64,000 nt of DNA from Halomonas sp. GD1P12 (GTDB lineage Bacteria > Pseudomonadota > Gammaproteobacteria > Pseudomonadales > Halomonadaceae): NCBI RefSeq assembly GCF_025725645.1, contig NZ_CP107007.1:3472001-3536000 (forward strand), given 5' to 3'. Shown here piece after piece: positions 1-8,031 of the stretch. The notes beneath the pieces are model-generated. The model had not been told where the DNA came from and ran no database searches. It saw nothing but the letters and a program-made list of their open reading frames with translations. Within the stretch, counting starts at the first letter, position 1. Each line of letters opens with the position of its first letter. The translations under genes and the position numbers were made by a program.

Positions 1-308
1 TGAGCCAGCAGTTCGCGGGCGCGCTCGGCAAACAGCGGCCAGTTGGAAGCGGGGTCGACCACCACGGCTTCCAACTGACGGCCCAGCAGACCACCAGCCT
101 CGTTCTGCTGCTCGATGAGCATTTCGACGGTGTCCTTCAGCGTCGACTCGCTGATCGCCATGGTGCCGGAGAGCGAGTGCAGGATACCGACCTTGATCGG
201 GTCGTCGCTTTCCTGGGCAACGGCCTGAGCGCCGGCGCCCATGACGGCGGCGGCGAGAAGCGAGGTGACGAAACGGCGGGAGAGCGAATTGTGCGTTGGA
301 TGGACCAC
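1..308 (-). CDS. urtA: Urea ABC transporter substrate-binding protein UrtA (5' part only)
   Basis: Only the first ~102 codons lie in the window; the rest runs off the left edge. Periplasmic receptor of the UrtABCDE urea importer. The start is a GTG at 306-308, chosen because AAGGAG sits 6 nt upstream. A twin-Arg-containing signal peptide (about residues 1-32, ending near AVAQ) is followed by KVGILHSLSGTMAISES and later VVDPASNWPLF, both highly characteristic of UrtA rather than of the related branched-chain amino-acid receptors. A sigma54-like promoter and an NtrC-like palindrome lie upstream (see those entries), as expected for a nitrogen-scavenging operon. The identification from the N-terminal motifs is strong; nothing can be said of the C-terminal half. 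Confidence 0.9.
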   Translation of the reverse strand, partial: MVHPTHNSLSRRFVTSLLAAAVMGAGAQAVAQESDDPIKVGILHSLSGTMAISESTLKDTVEMLIEQQNEAGGLLGRQLEAVVVDPASNWPLFAERARELLA

Positions 309-393
309 GTGAATCTCCTTGCACCCCTTGCGCGGGGATTGTTATTGAGCCCCATCGAGCACAGCCGCCCGATGACCACTAGCTCAATGACCC

Positions 394-409
394 TGCAAGG
401 AGTGCGCCA
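394..409 (-). promoter_or_regulatory. Candidate sigma54 (-24/-12) promoter for urtA
   Basis: Read on the minus strand the site is TGGCGCACTCCTTGCA, against the consensus TGGCACG-N4-TTGCA. The invariant GG and GC pairs have the correct 10-bp spacing and the -12 element is perfect. Start of transcription would be about 75 nt ahead of the GTG codon. Found by eye; not scored statistically. Confidence 0.6.
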
Positions 410-546
410 CCTCGGAGCATTAACCGCTTATGCATTTTTAATCATAAACTTAAACACGCGATTTAAAATTGGACGCACCCCTTACGCACTAAAAGAGCGC
501 GGCGTTTTCGCAGCGGCGGGCAAACAGGCTGCACCACTATGATCAC

Positions 547-565
547 GCGCACCATTAGCGTGCGC
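547..565. promoter_or_regulatory. Candidate NtrC-binding palindrome upstream of urtA
   Basis: GCGCAC-CATTAGC-GTGCGC is a perfect 6-bp inverted repeat with a 7-bp centre. Its GCAC-N7-GTGC core has the spacing of the enteric NtrC consensus (TGCACCA-W3-TGGTGCA). It lies ~150 bp upstream of the sigma54-like promoter at 394-409, a normal enhancer distance. The same core recurs upstream of glnK at 63906-63920. Confidence 0.5.
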
Positions 566-591
566 TCGCGCTCAAAACACGGCCCCCACAA

Positions 592-628
592 AAAAGCGGG
601 GCGCCGACTGGTGTCGACGCCCCGCTTT
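592..628 (-). terminator. Rho-independent terminator of the tct operon
   Basis: AAGCGGGGCG and CGCCCCGCTT form a 10-bp GC-rich stem around a 14-nt loop. On the minus strand the stem is followed by a T run (A run at 590-595 on the plus strand). It lies ~25 bp past the tctA stop codon. Confidence 0.8.
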
Positions 629-650
629 CAGAGCCTTGCGAGCAGCTGGA

Positions 651-2177
651 TCAATCGCTCTCCGGCGTGCCCTTTTCAATGGGTTTATGCATACGCCGGC
701 GCAGCAGCGGGCCCAGCAGATACGGCAGGATCAGCCCCACCCCGGCGAAGACCCACAGGCCGATCGCCAAGCCGCTGTCCCACAAGATCATCCAGTCGCC
801 GTCGGAAATTTCCATGGCGTGGCGCAGGTTCTTCTCCATTTCCGGGCCCAGCAGCAGTCCCAGAATGACCGGCACCAGCGGTATTTCCAGCTTGCGCAGG
901 ATATAGCCGCCCACGCCGAAGGCCACCATGAAGTAAAGGTCAAACGTCGTGTTGCTGATCGAGTAGATCCCCACGAACGCGACCATCGTCACCACCGGCA
1001 GCAGGTACATCGGCGGAATCGACAAAAGCTTCACGAAGATGCCCACCAGCGGAATGTTGAGCACCAAAAGCAGGAAGTTACCGATCAGCAGCGCCGCGAT
1101 CACGCCCCAAACGATATCGGCGTTCTGGGTGAACATGAGCGGGCCGGGGGTGATGTTCAGCGAAATCAAAAGCGCCAGCAGCACCGCAGTCGTGCCGCTA
1201 CCGGGCACACCGAGGGTCAGCATGGGCACCAGTGCGCCGCTCGAGGCGCCGTTGTTGCCTGCCTCCGGGGCGGCCACGCCGCGCGGGTCGCCTTCGCCGA
1301 AGCGGCCTTTCTTGCCAACCGCTTTCTTTTCCAGCGTGTAGCTGATGAAACTTCCAAGCGACGCCCCGGCACCCGGCAGCACGCCGGCGACGAAGCCCAG
1401 CACCCCGCCGCGAAAGCTCGAGGGCAGAATCTCGCGGATCTCCCGCCAGCTTAGCGCGAGCTTGTTGACCTTCATGTTCTCCTTGCCACCGCCGGCGCGC
1501 TCCTCGATGAAGAACAAAAGCTCGGAAATGGCGAACAGGCCGACGATGGCGATGATGAAGTCGACGCCCTCGAACAGCTCGAGCACACCGAAGGTATAGC
1601 GCTGCACCCCGGTGTTATCGATCCCGACAGTCGCGATCATCAACCCCAGGCACGCCGCCACCACCGTCTTGATCGGGTTCTTGCCGGTGATGCCGCCCAG
1701 CGTTGCGAACGCCAGCATGAACAGCGCAAAGTACTCCGCCGGCCCGAAGGTCAGCGCGAAGTTGGCCAAAAGCGGCGCCAGCAGAATCAAGCCCACGGTC
1801 GCCACCAGGCTGCCGATGAAGGAAGCGATGGCAGAGATCGCCAGCGCCTCGGCGGCCTTGCCCTTCTGGGCCATGGGATAGCCGTCCAGGCAGGTCATCA
1901 TGGCCGGCTCGTCGCCGGGAATGTTGAGCAGTATCGACGAGATACGCCCGCCGTACATCGCCCCGGCGTAAACCGAGGTCAGCATGATCAGCGCGGTTTC
2001 CGGCGCCAACCCCAGACTGAAGGCCAGCGGAATCAAAATGGCGACGCCGTTGGCCGGGCCCAGCCCCGGAAGCGCGCCGATCAGGGTGCCCAAAAAAGCG
2101 CCCAGCAAGGCGAACATCAGGTTGTGGGGCTGTAGCGCCACCCCGAACCCGTCCATCAAAAAGCCAAGGGTTTCCAT
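651..2177 (-). CDS. tctA: Tripartite tricarboxylate transporter, large permease TctA
   Basis: 508-residue integral membrane subunit of a TTT-family (TctCBA) secondary transporter for citrate or related di- or tricarboxylates, driven by the ion gradient. The sequence has about 11-12 hydrophobic segments and the TctA signatures: GALPGLGPANGVA near residue 40, YGGRISSILLNIPGDEPAM near 75-95, and a second glycine-rich loop GVLPGAGASLGSFISY in the second half. The reading frame is open further upstream, but ATG at 2175-2177 was chosen because it overlaps the tctB stop codon (TGATG) and gives the family's usual length and start METLGFL. Last gene of tctC-tctB-tctA; a strong terminator follows. The true substrate cannot be read from sequence. 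Confidence 0.93.
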   Translation of the reverse strand: METLGFLMDGFGVALQPHNLMFALLGAFLGTLIGALPGLGPANGVAILIPLAFSLGLAPETALIMLTSVYAGAMYGGRISSILLNIPGDEPAMMTCLDGYPMAQKGKAAEALAISAIASFIGSLVATVGLILLAPLLANFALTFGPAEYFALFMLAFATLGGITGKNPIKTVVAACLGLMIATVGIDNTGVQRYTFGVLELFEGVDFIIAIVGLFAISELLFFIEERAGGGKENMKVNKLALSWREIREILPSSFRGGVLGFVAGVLPGAGASLGSFISYTLEKKAVGKKGRFGEGDPRGVAAPEAGNNGASSGALVPMLTLGVPGSGTTAVLLALLISLNITPGPLMFTQNADIVWGVIAALLIGNFLLLVLNIPLVGIFVKLLSIPPMYLLPVVTMVAFVGIYSISNTTFDLYFMVAFGVGGYILRKLEIPLVPVILGLLLGPEMEKNLRHAMEISDGDWMILWDSGLAIGLWVFAGVGLILPYLLGPLLRRRMHKPIEKGTPESD

Positions 2178-2629
2178 CAGTTCACCTCCAGAAAGGAGAG
2201 CAGCCCCAGCGGCAGGGCAAGATCCAGCCCGTAGCTGAACAGGAAGTAGACGATCACCCCGGCCACAGCCCCGGTCACGTAAGCTTTCACGGGCGGTGCG
2301 CCCATGCGCCAGCAAAGCGTGCCCACGGCAAGCGTCGTGCTGATGATGAAGCCCAGCGGCTGCAAGAGCATCGCGTAGAGAATCAGCACCACCACGGCGA
2401 CGATCAGCTCGACGCCGGTGCGACTCCAGGGCCAGGCGTTATCCGGGTCGGGGCGCACGATCAGGTAGAGACTGGAGATCGCCAATACCACGGCCAAAAG
2501 CTTGGGGAACGTGTCCGGCCCCACCGCCTCGCCGCCACCAAACGGTACGGGAAACTGCGAGGCGGCCCAGCCGTACGCGACGGCCAGGACGATAAGCAGG
2601 ATCCCGAAGATGCGGTCGTTGAAGGTCAT
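2177..2629 (-). CDS. tctB: Tripartite tricarboxylate transporter, small permease TctB
   Basis: 150-residue small membrane subunit with four predicted hydrophobic helices (about residues 5-22, 40-56, 73-105 and 115-140), the usual size and topology for TctB. Its role in the complex is needed for transport but is mechanistically poorly understood in the family. The start codon overlaps the tctC stop by one base (TAATG) and the stop overlaps the tctA start by one base, so the three genes are almost certainly co-transcribed and translationally coupled. Sequence conservation in TctB is low; the call rests heavily on position between tctC and tctA. Confidence 0.88.
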   Translation of the reverse strand: MTFNDRIFGILLIVLAVAYGWAASQFPVPFGGGEAVGPDTFPKLLAVVLAISSLYLIVRPDPDNAWPWSRTGVELIVAVVVLILYAMLLQPLGFIISTTLAVGTLCWRMGAPPVKAYVTGAVAGVIVYFLFSYGLDLALPLGLLSFLEVN

Positions 2630-3627
2630 TACTGAATCAGCCCGATGTCCTGGGAAATTTGTTCGATTTCATCGATCTGATTGAGCACGAAATCCTCGAA
2701 CTCGCCGGCGGTCATGTGAAACGGCATCAGGCCGTTTTGCGACATGACGCTTTGCCACTCTTCGCTCTCGTAGATCGTATCCATGGCGTCGGTCCAGTAG
2801 GCCAGGGCGTCGTCGGAGATATCGGCAGGCATGTAGAAGCCGCGCCAGTTGGGGCCGAGCGCATCGATGCCCTGCTCACGCGCGGTGGGGATGTCGGCGA
2901 ACTCGCCGGGCAGGCGCTCTTCGGAAAGCACCGCCAGCACGCGCAGATCGCCGGACTCCATGAAGCCCTGGGCTTCGGTGATGTCGCCGGTGAAGGCGTC
3001 CACGTGGCCACCGATCACCTGGGTCAGCGCTTCGCCGCCGTTGTTGTAGGACAAATAAGCGACGCGCGGTAGATTCTCGACCTCGGCGGCCTGAGCGGCG
3101 ATCAGCACCTTGAGATGATCCCAGCCGCCCCGGGCGCTGCCGCCGGCGAATTTGACGCTGCGCGGGTCCTCTTTTAGCGCGTCCATCAGGTCGTTGAGAT
3201 TCTGGTATTCAGAGTCTGCCGATACCGCAATGATGCCGTAATCGGCGCCCAGCGCGCCGACCCAGTTGACCATGTCCGCGGAAAGCCCCGGAAACTGCCC
3301 CTGGGCCAGGCGCGTGGTGGTCGCGGTAGAGGCGGCGACCAGCAGCTGGTCATCGCCAGCGCGCTTGCTCACGACGTGGGCAAACGCCACGCCGCCGCCG
3401 GCGCCGGCCATGTTGATGGTCTGCACGTTGGCCGGCACCAGGTCGAGCTCCTGCATCACGTTACCGACGCTTCGGCAGGTGAAGTCCCAGCCGCCGCCCG
3501 GGTCGGACGGCGCGATGCACTCGACCTTACCCGTGGGATCGAAGGCGACGGCGGTGGTGGCGACGGAAGCGGCGGCCAGCGGCAGAGCCAGCAGCGTGAC
3601 GTACTTGAATGAGGACGTGAGGGTCAT
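2629..3627 (-). CDS. tctC: Tripartite tricarboxylate transporter, periplasmic receptor TctC
   Basis: 332-residue Bug/TctC-family periplasmic solute receptor. A signal peptide (about residues 1-28, ending AVA-FDP) is followed by the family's first binding loop CIAPSDPGGGWDFTC (DPGGGWD is typical) and the second loop MAGAGGGVAFAHVV near residues 72-86. The pairing of two cysteines around the first loop is common in this subfamily. First gene of the tctCBA operon; 232 bp of AT-rich leader with repeated ATTGTG motifs separate it from the response-regulator gene that precedes it on the same strand. The neighbouring CitA/DcuS-type sensor pair is the likely regulator. Ligand probably citrate or another carboxylate; not proven. 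Confidence 0.92.
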   Translation of the reverse strand: MTLTSSFKYVTLLALPLAAASVATTAVAFDPTGKVECIAPSDPGGGWDFTCRSVGNVMQELDLVPANVQTINMAGAGGGVAFAHVVSKRAGDDQLLVAASTATTTRLAQGQFPGLSADMVNWVGALGADYGIIAVSADSEYQNLNDLMDALKEDPRSVKFAGGSARGGWDHLKVLIAAQAAEVENLPRVAYLSYNNGGEALTQVIGGHVDAFTGDITEAQGFMESGDLRVLAVLSEERLPGEFADIPTAREQGIDALGPNWRGFYMPADISDDALAYWTDAMDTIYESEEWQSVMSQNGLMPFHMTAGEFEDFVLNQIDEIEQISQDIGLIQ

Positions 3628-3649
3628 GGCGCTCTCCTGAAGGTGATCT

Positions 3650-3812
3650 ATTGTTGTGGTGCTTATTAAGTCGTGCGCAGCACTTATTGTGATGATGCAC
3701 CGCGCTGATCATGCAACGCGTAACGGCGAGACGTTAGAAGAGGATAGGACTTGGCAACAAGCTTCTGAACATAATGCACAAAAAGAGCATTGTGGGCATT
3801 TTGTTCATTGTG
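3650..3812. promoter_or_regulatory. Repeated ATTGTG motifs in the tctC upstream region
   Basis: Four copies of ATTGT(G/T) occur on the plus strand at about 3650, 3686, 3789 and 3807 in an AT-rich leader that contrasts with the surrounding GC-rich genes. The last two are spaced 18 bp apart. CitB/DcuR-type regulators bind AT-rich repeats, so these are candidate sites for the adjacent response regulator. This is inference from position and repetition only. Confidence 0.3.
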
Positions 3813-3859
3813 TTCACGAGCGCCGGCCCAGACGTTGAAGGCGGGAACGGCGGCAACCA

Positions 3860-4588
3860 TTACAGCGTTTCGAGATACTCGGTGCTGGTGCGCTGTAAGC
3901 GGTAGCGGCGTTCGGGCCTGCCTACATCACCATAGCCCAATTCCGCCTCGACCACGTGCACCGACACCAGATACTCCAGATAGCGCCGCGCGGTGGAGCG
4001 GCTGGCCCCCATGGCCCTGGCGACCTGAGCGGCGGCCAGCGGCTGGTCGGCGTGCTGCAGCGCCTCGACGATCGCGCGAAGCGTCAGGCGGTCGATGCCC
4101 TTGGGCAGGCTGCGCCCGGCGACCGGCGGGGCGGGCGGCTGCACGCGCGCCAGCATGCGATCGAGTTCGGCCTGGCTCATCTGCTGGCGACAGGCGAGCT
4201 GGGCCCGCTCGCGCTGAAAGCGCGCCAGCATCTGCTGCATGCGCTCGGCCTCGACGGGCTTGATGAGGTAGTCGAAAACGCCGCCGCGCAGCGCCTCGCT
4301 GATGGTCTCTACCTCGCGGGCGGCGGTGACCATGACGATCTCCACGTGGACATGATCGCGGCGCAGCGCCCAAAGGAGCTCGAGCCCCTGAACGTCCGGA
4401 AGGTAAGCATCCAGCAGCACCAGGTCGACGCTGTCGCCGCGGCGCGCCATCTGCTCACGGGCTTCAATGCCGCTTCGCGCCTGACCAACCACCTTGAACC
4501 CGTCGTTTTGTTCGATGAATGCGCGGTGAATATCGGCGATACGAAAATCGTCCTCCACCACCAGAATACCGTACTCGTGTGCCGCCAT
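3860..4588 (-). CDS. CitB/DcuR-family response regulator for carboxylate uptake
   Basis: 242-residue two-domain regulator. The receiver domain (residues ~5-125) has the acidic pocket EDD at 12-14, the phospho-acceptor D60 in LVLLDAYLPD, T88 and K110 in DYLIKP. The C-terminal ~80 residues contain a helix-turn-helix (AAQVARAMGASRSTARRYLEYL) of the CitB/DcuR/MalR type. ATG at 4586-4588 was taken because it directly precedes the receiver fold and has GGAAG upstream; an in-frame extension runs back into the kinase gene but is low-complexity. Partner of the CitA/DcuS-like kinase upstream and predicted activator of tctCBA downstream. Classical tct loci use an OmpR-type TctD instead, so this is a different regulator class doing the same job. 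Confidence 0.85.
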   Translation of the reverse strand: MAAHEYGILVVEDDFRIADIHRAFIEQNDGFKVVGQARSGIEAREQMARRGDSVDLVLLDAYLPDVQGLELLWALRRDHVHVEIVMVTAAREVETISEALRGGVFDYLIKPVEAERMQQMLARFQRERAQLACRQQMSQAELDRMLARVQPPAPPVAGRSLPKGIDRLTLRAIVEALQHADQPLAAAQVARAMGASRSTARRYLEYLVSVHVVEAELGYGDVGRPERRYRLQRTSTEYLETL

Positions 4589-4605
4589 AGCGCTTCCAGG
4601 GTCGA

Positions 4606-4650
4606 TGTCGTTATGGATGTTGTCTTTATTAATGTTGTCGTTATGGCACT
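4606..4650. repeat. 15-bp tandem repeat, three copies, between kinase and regulator genes
   Basis: Three contiguous 15-bp units begin at 4606, 4621 and 4636 (TGTCGTTATGGATGT, TGTCTTTATTAATGT, TGTCGTTATGGCACT). The outer units share an 11-bp identical core. They fill about half of the 83-bp gap between the sensor kinase stop (4672) and the regulator start (4588). The block is AT-rich and non-coding. It may be a binding site array or a slipped-strand duplication. Confidence 0.7.
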
Positions 4651-4671
4651 GACGTGATGCGTCGCGCTGGC

Positions 4672-6369
4672 TTAGCAGTCTACCACGGGCGGCTCGGGCC
4701 CGGCCTGCACGCACAGCGAACGGTTCAATACGGCGATGAAGCAGGCCCCGCCCAGCTCGCTCTCCTCGAGTGTGATGCTTCCCCCGTACTGCCGGCAAAG
4801 CCGCGCGACCAGGGCCAGGCCCAACCCCTGGTGCTGGCCGGTCTTGGTCGAAAAGCCCTCGCTGAAAATCGACTCGACGTGCTCGGCGGACACGCCCGGA
4901 CCGTTGTCGTCCACCTCGATGACGAGCTGCTCGCCCAGATCGGTAAAGAACAGCCGCACCGTCGGTGAATCCGCGCGGGGGCCGTGAAGCGCGGCAAAGA
5001 AAGCGTTGTCGAGCAAATTCCCCACCACGGTCATCATCGCCTCCTGGCCGCTCGGGGTCAGCGGCTGAGAGAGCGAGCTCTGCTCGTCGATCTCGAGCGC
5101 CACGCCAAGCTCACGGGCCCGGGTCAGCTTGCCCAAAAGCGTGCCGCTTAGCACCGTGTCTGCCACGTGGCTCATCAAAAAGCTCATCTGTTTTTGCGCG
5201 CGCTCGCTCTCCTGGTGGATCAGCTTGAGCGCCTCCTCAACACGCCCGAGCTGCAAAAGCCCGGAAATAGTGTAGAGCTTGTTGGAGAACTCGTGGGCCT
5301 GAGCGCGCAGCATGTCGACATCGCGACTCGCCTGGGTCAGCGCCTCGGATAGATCGACGATTTCGCGCCGGCTTCGAAAGGTCGCCACCGCCCCTTCGAC
5401 CTCGCCCTCGTCGATGATCGGCACGCGGTTGACCACCACCGGATGATCACCCAGCCACATCTGCTGGTCGAACTCCTGCTCGCCACGCTTGAGCACCTCT
5501 AAAAGCCTCGAGTTGGGCACCACCTCGCGAATCGGCTGGCCCAGCAGCGCCTGGTCATCGGGCAGCTCCATTAGGCGGCGCGCCTGCTGGTTCACCAGCG
5601 TAATGTTTCCTTCCCGGTTCACCGCCAGAATGCCTTCGTGGATGGACTGCAAAATGGCCTCTTTCTCAAGCGCGAGCCGGGCGATCTCGTAGGGCTCGAG
5701 CCCGAGGATCACCTTTTTCAAGTGCTGGGAGAGCACGTACGCCCCGGCGAAACCGAGCAGAATCATCAGGCCCACCAGCATCCAGCCAAGGCTTGTGTAG
5801 CGCGCCGCATCCATCTCCACCCGGTCGACCAGAAAGCCCACCGAGACCAGCCCAATGATGTTGCCCGCCTCGTCTCGAATCGGCGCCTTGCCGCGCATCG
5901 CCGTGCCCAGCGTGCCAGTCGCCTCGGAGACGTAGGATCGTCCCTCGCGAAGCGCCTGGTCGTTGTCGCCGCCGACCATGCGCTGGCCAAGGCGCTCCGG
6001 CACGGGGTGGGAGTAGCGAATCGACTGGGTATTGCCCACCACCACGTAGCGGGCGCCGGTTTCCATGCGCACCCGCTCGGCCAGGGGCTGGATGATGCGC
6101 GCCGGGTCGTCGGTGTCAAAGGCGGCGACGATGCTCGGCATGCTCGCCACGGTGTTCGCCACCGCCAGCGCCCGCTCGCCCATCTGGGCGGTAACGATGT
6201 CGGCCTTGCGGTGATTCAGATACGTGCCCTGGGCCAGCAGCATACCGGCCAGCAACAATCCCACCAGCAGCATGACCTGCAGGCGAAAGCTGCGTTTGTA
6301 CCAGCGGCGCCGTGAGCGGGGCCGCTGGCCGGGTTTCAAATCGGCAAGCGAAGGCCGTGACAACGTCAT
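4672..6369 (-). CDS. CitA/DcuS-family sensor histidine kinase
   Basis: 565-residue membrane sensor of the carboxylate-sensing CitA/DcuS family. Order: basic N-terminus; TM1 (~29-49); periplasmic PAS/PDC sensor (~50-190) containing the family motif GARYVVVGNTQSIRYSHP; TM2 (~195-214); cytoplasmic PAS (~235-335); kinase core with H359 in RAQAHEFSNKLYTISGLLQLG, the typical CitA/DcuS H-box; N455 in the N-box NLLDNAFFAA; D488 in DDNGPGV; and the G2 box GLGLALV. The RYSHP segment contributes to citrate or C4-dicarboxylate binding in characterised homologues. It precedes its response regulator by 83 bp on the same strand, and tctCBA follows, so it likely senses the external carboxylate imported by TctCBA. 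Exact ligand unknown. Confidence 0.88.
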   Translation of the reverse strand: MTLSRPSLADLKPGQRPRSRRRWYKRSFRLQVMLLVGLLLAGMLLAQGTYLNHRKADIVTAQMGERALAVANTVASMPSIVAAFDTDDPARIIQPLAERVRMETGARYVVVGNTQSIRYSHPVPERLGQRMVGGDNDQALREGRSYVSEATGTLGTAMRGKAPIRDEAGNIIGLVSVGFLVDRVEMDAARYTSLGWMLVGLMILLGFAGAYVLSQHLKKVILGLEPYEIARLALEKEAILQSIHEGILAVNREGNITLVNQQARRLMELPDDQALLGQPIREVVPNSRLLEVLKRGEQEFDQQMWLGDHPVVVNRVPIIDEGEVEGAVATFRSRREIVDLSEALTQASRDVDMLRAQAHEFSNKLYTISGLLQLGRVEEALKLIHQESERAQKQMSFLMSHVADTVLSGTLLGKLTRARELGVALEIDEQSSLSQPLTPSGQEAMMTVVGNLLDNAFFAALHGPRADSPTVRLFFTDLGEQLVIEVDDNGPGVSAEHVESIFSEGFSTKTGQHQGLGLALVARLCRQYGGSITLEESELGGACFIAVLNRSLCVQAGPEPPVVDC

Positions 6370-6491
6370 GGGGGGAACTCAGCGGGCGCAAAAGCGTCAT
6401 TATGGCACGCAGGCCAAAGCCGGGGTAATCTATGGCGCTTTTGCGCGACCGGGCGTGGTTCGCTTTCGTGGATTCTGGAAAAGAAGGTAAC

Positions 6492-7238
6492 GTGCTTACT
6501 TTATTGAGAAGCAGTGTACTGATGAGCTGGCCGCTCTTGGCTGGTGCAGCGCTGGCCAACCCGTTCTACGCCCCGCCCCCGCCGGATGACAGTTCACCGA
6601 ACTTCACCGGCGATGCCGAACTCGGCTTCACCCATCTTTCGGGCAATACCGACAGCCAGACGCTGATCGGCAAGACCCGCTTGACCTGGCTGACCGGCGA
6701 CTTAACCCACTCGCTGCGCGGTGAGGTCAGAAACGTCACCAAGGATGGCGAAACCAGCGCCGAGCAGTATCTGCTGGCCGGGCGCGAACGCTTTGATTTC
6801 AACGGCCCGCACTATCTGTTCGGCTTCGCCCGTTGGGAAAAGGACCGCTTCGCCGGCTACGACCAGCAGCTCTCGGTGATCGGCGGCTACGGGCGCCAGC
6901 TGCTTGCAGGCGATAGACAGTCGCTGTCGCTCGAGGCGGGCCCGGGCTATCGCAATGACCGGCTGCGCGAGTACGACGATCAGCGCTTGGCCGTCGCCTA
7001 CACTGCGCTGGCGTATCGTTTCGGGTTCGCCGAGGGCACGGATTTCGAGCAGGAGATGTCCGTCGAGTACACGTCGGAAAACACCACTTCACGCTCCTTC
7101 ACCGCCCTGACCGCTCGGGTGACGCCGCGCATCTCGATGCGCTTGTCCCACGAGATCAAGCACAACTCACAGCCGCCGCCGGATACCATCGAGCGCACCG
7201 ACAACACCACCAGCGCCTCGCTTCTGTACCGCTGGTAA
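6492..7238 (+). CDS. DUF481-family outer-membrane protein (salt-induced YdiY type)
   Basis: 248-residue exported beta-rich protein. A GTG at 6492 was chosen over an in-frame ATG at 6432 because AGAAGG lies just upstream and the protein then opens with a clean signal peptide (LTLLRSSVLMSWPLLAGAALA-NPF). A proline-rich spacer is followed by alternating-polarity strands (ELGFTHLSGNTDSQTLIGK) and the protein ends ASLLYRW with the aromatic last residue typical of outer-membrane beta barrels. This pattern (x-ELGxxxxSGNTDxxxL) defines the DUF481 / YdiY family, some members of which are salt-induced. The biochemical function of the family is not known. Divergent from the sensor kinase; 18 bp of convergent spacing separates it from the ABC permease gene. 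Confidence 0.82.
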   Translation: MLTLLRSSVLMSWPLLAGAALANPFYAPPPPDDSSPNFTGDAELGFTHLSGNTDSQTLIGKTRLTWLTGDLTHSLRGEVRNVTKDGETSAEQYLLAGRERFDFNGPHYLFGFARWEKDRFAGYDQQLSVIGGYGRQLLAGDRQSLSLEAGPGYRNDRLREYDDQRLAVAYTALAYRFGFAEGTDFEQEMSVEYTSENTTSRSFTALTARVTPRISMRLSHEIKHNSQPPPDTIERTDNTTSASLLYRW

Positions 7239-7256
7239 GGCGATGCGCATCCCCCC

Positions 7257-8021
7257 TTACTGACCGCGGTGCGCCCAGGCCGTCATGCGCTTTTCCAGCA
7301 CCGCGAACAGCTCGTACATCACCATCGCCATGGCGCTGATCACGATCAAGCCCGCAAACACCAGCCCCATGCGCATCTGCGAGCCGGCGCTCATCATCAG
7401 ATAGCCAATCCCCTGATTCGACGCCACGGTTTCCGACACCACGGTCCCCACGAAGGCGAGTGTGATCGCCACCTTCAGCGAGGCGAAAAAGTAGGGCAGC
7501 GAGCGCGGCATGCCGACCTTGAGCAGCACGTCGATGCGCCGCGCACCGAGCACGCGCAGCACGTCCTCCATCTCCGGCTCCAGCGTGGCAAGGCCCGTGG
7601 CCACGTTGACCACGATGGGGAAAAAGCAGATCAAAAAGGCGGTCAGGATCGCCGGGATCGAGCCGATGCCGAACCAGACCACCAGGATGGGCACGAAGGC
7701 GACCTTGGGAATGGCGTTGAAGCCGACCAGCAGCGGGTAGCAGGCGTTATACAGAAAACGTGACGAGCCGATGATGAAGCCCAGCACCAGCCCCACCGCC
7801 ACGCCGAGGCCAAAGCCGATCAGCGTGGTCCAGAAGGTTTGCCAAGAGTGACGCCCGATGGGCCCGGCGTAGTCGACGAGCGCCTGGGCGGTGTCCAGCG
7901 CGCTTGGGAAGATGAAGCCTGGTACATCGAAAAGCCGCACCGCGGCCTCCCATACCAGCACCAGCACTGCCACGGCGATCCAGGGCGCCAGCCGCTCGGT
8001 GGTTTTACCCGGTCGTTTCAT
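7257..8021 (-). CDS. NitT/TauT-family ABC transporter permease
   Basis: 254-residue inner-membrane permease with about six hydrophobic helices and the cytoplasmic EAA loop (TLEPEMEDVLRVLGARRIDVLLKVGMP) typical of SsuC/TauC/ThiX-like permeases. ATG at 8019-8021 was preferred to one seven codons upstream because AAAAGG precedes it at the right distance. It is the third gene of a leftward receptor-ATPase-permease operon, 10 bp after the ATPase gene. Members of this class import sulfonates, nitrate, or thiamine and pyrimidine precursors; the substrate cannot be decided here and no catabolic gene sits alongside. Confidence 0.86.
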   Translation of the reverse strand: MKRPGKTTERLAPWIAVAVLVLVWEAAVRLFDVPGFIFPSALDTAQALVDYAGPIGRHSWQTFWTTLIGFGLGVAVGLVLGFIIGSSRFLYNACYPLLVGFNAIPKVAFVPILVVWFGIGSIPAILTAFLICFFPIVVNVATGLATLEPEMEDVLRVLGARRIDVLLKVGMPRSLPYFFASLKVAITLAFVGTVVSETVASNQGIGYLMMSAGSQMRMGLVFAGLIVISAMAMVMYELFAVLEKRMTAWAHRGQ

Positions 8022-8031
8022 AAGACACCTT

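Noticed and set aside
3713..3733. Sigma54-like promoter upstream of tctC
   Set aside because: A TTGCA sequence occurs on the minus strand but the -24 GG is absent (CC instead), so the invariant pairs do not fit.
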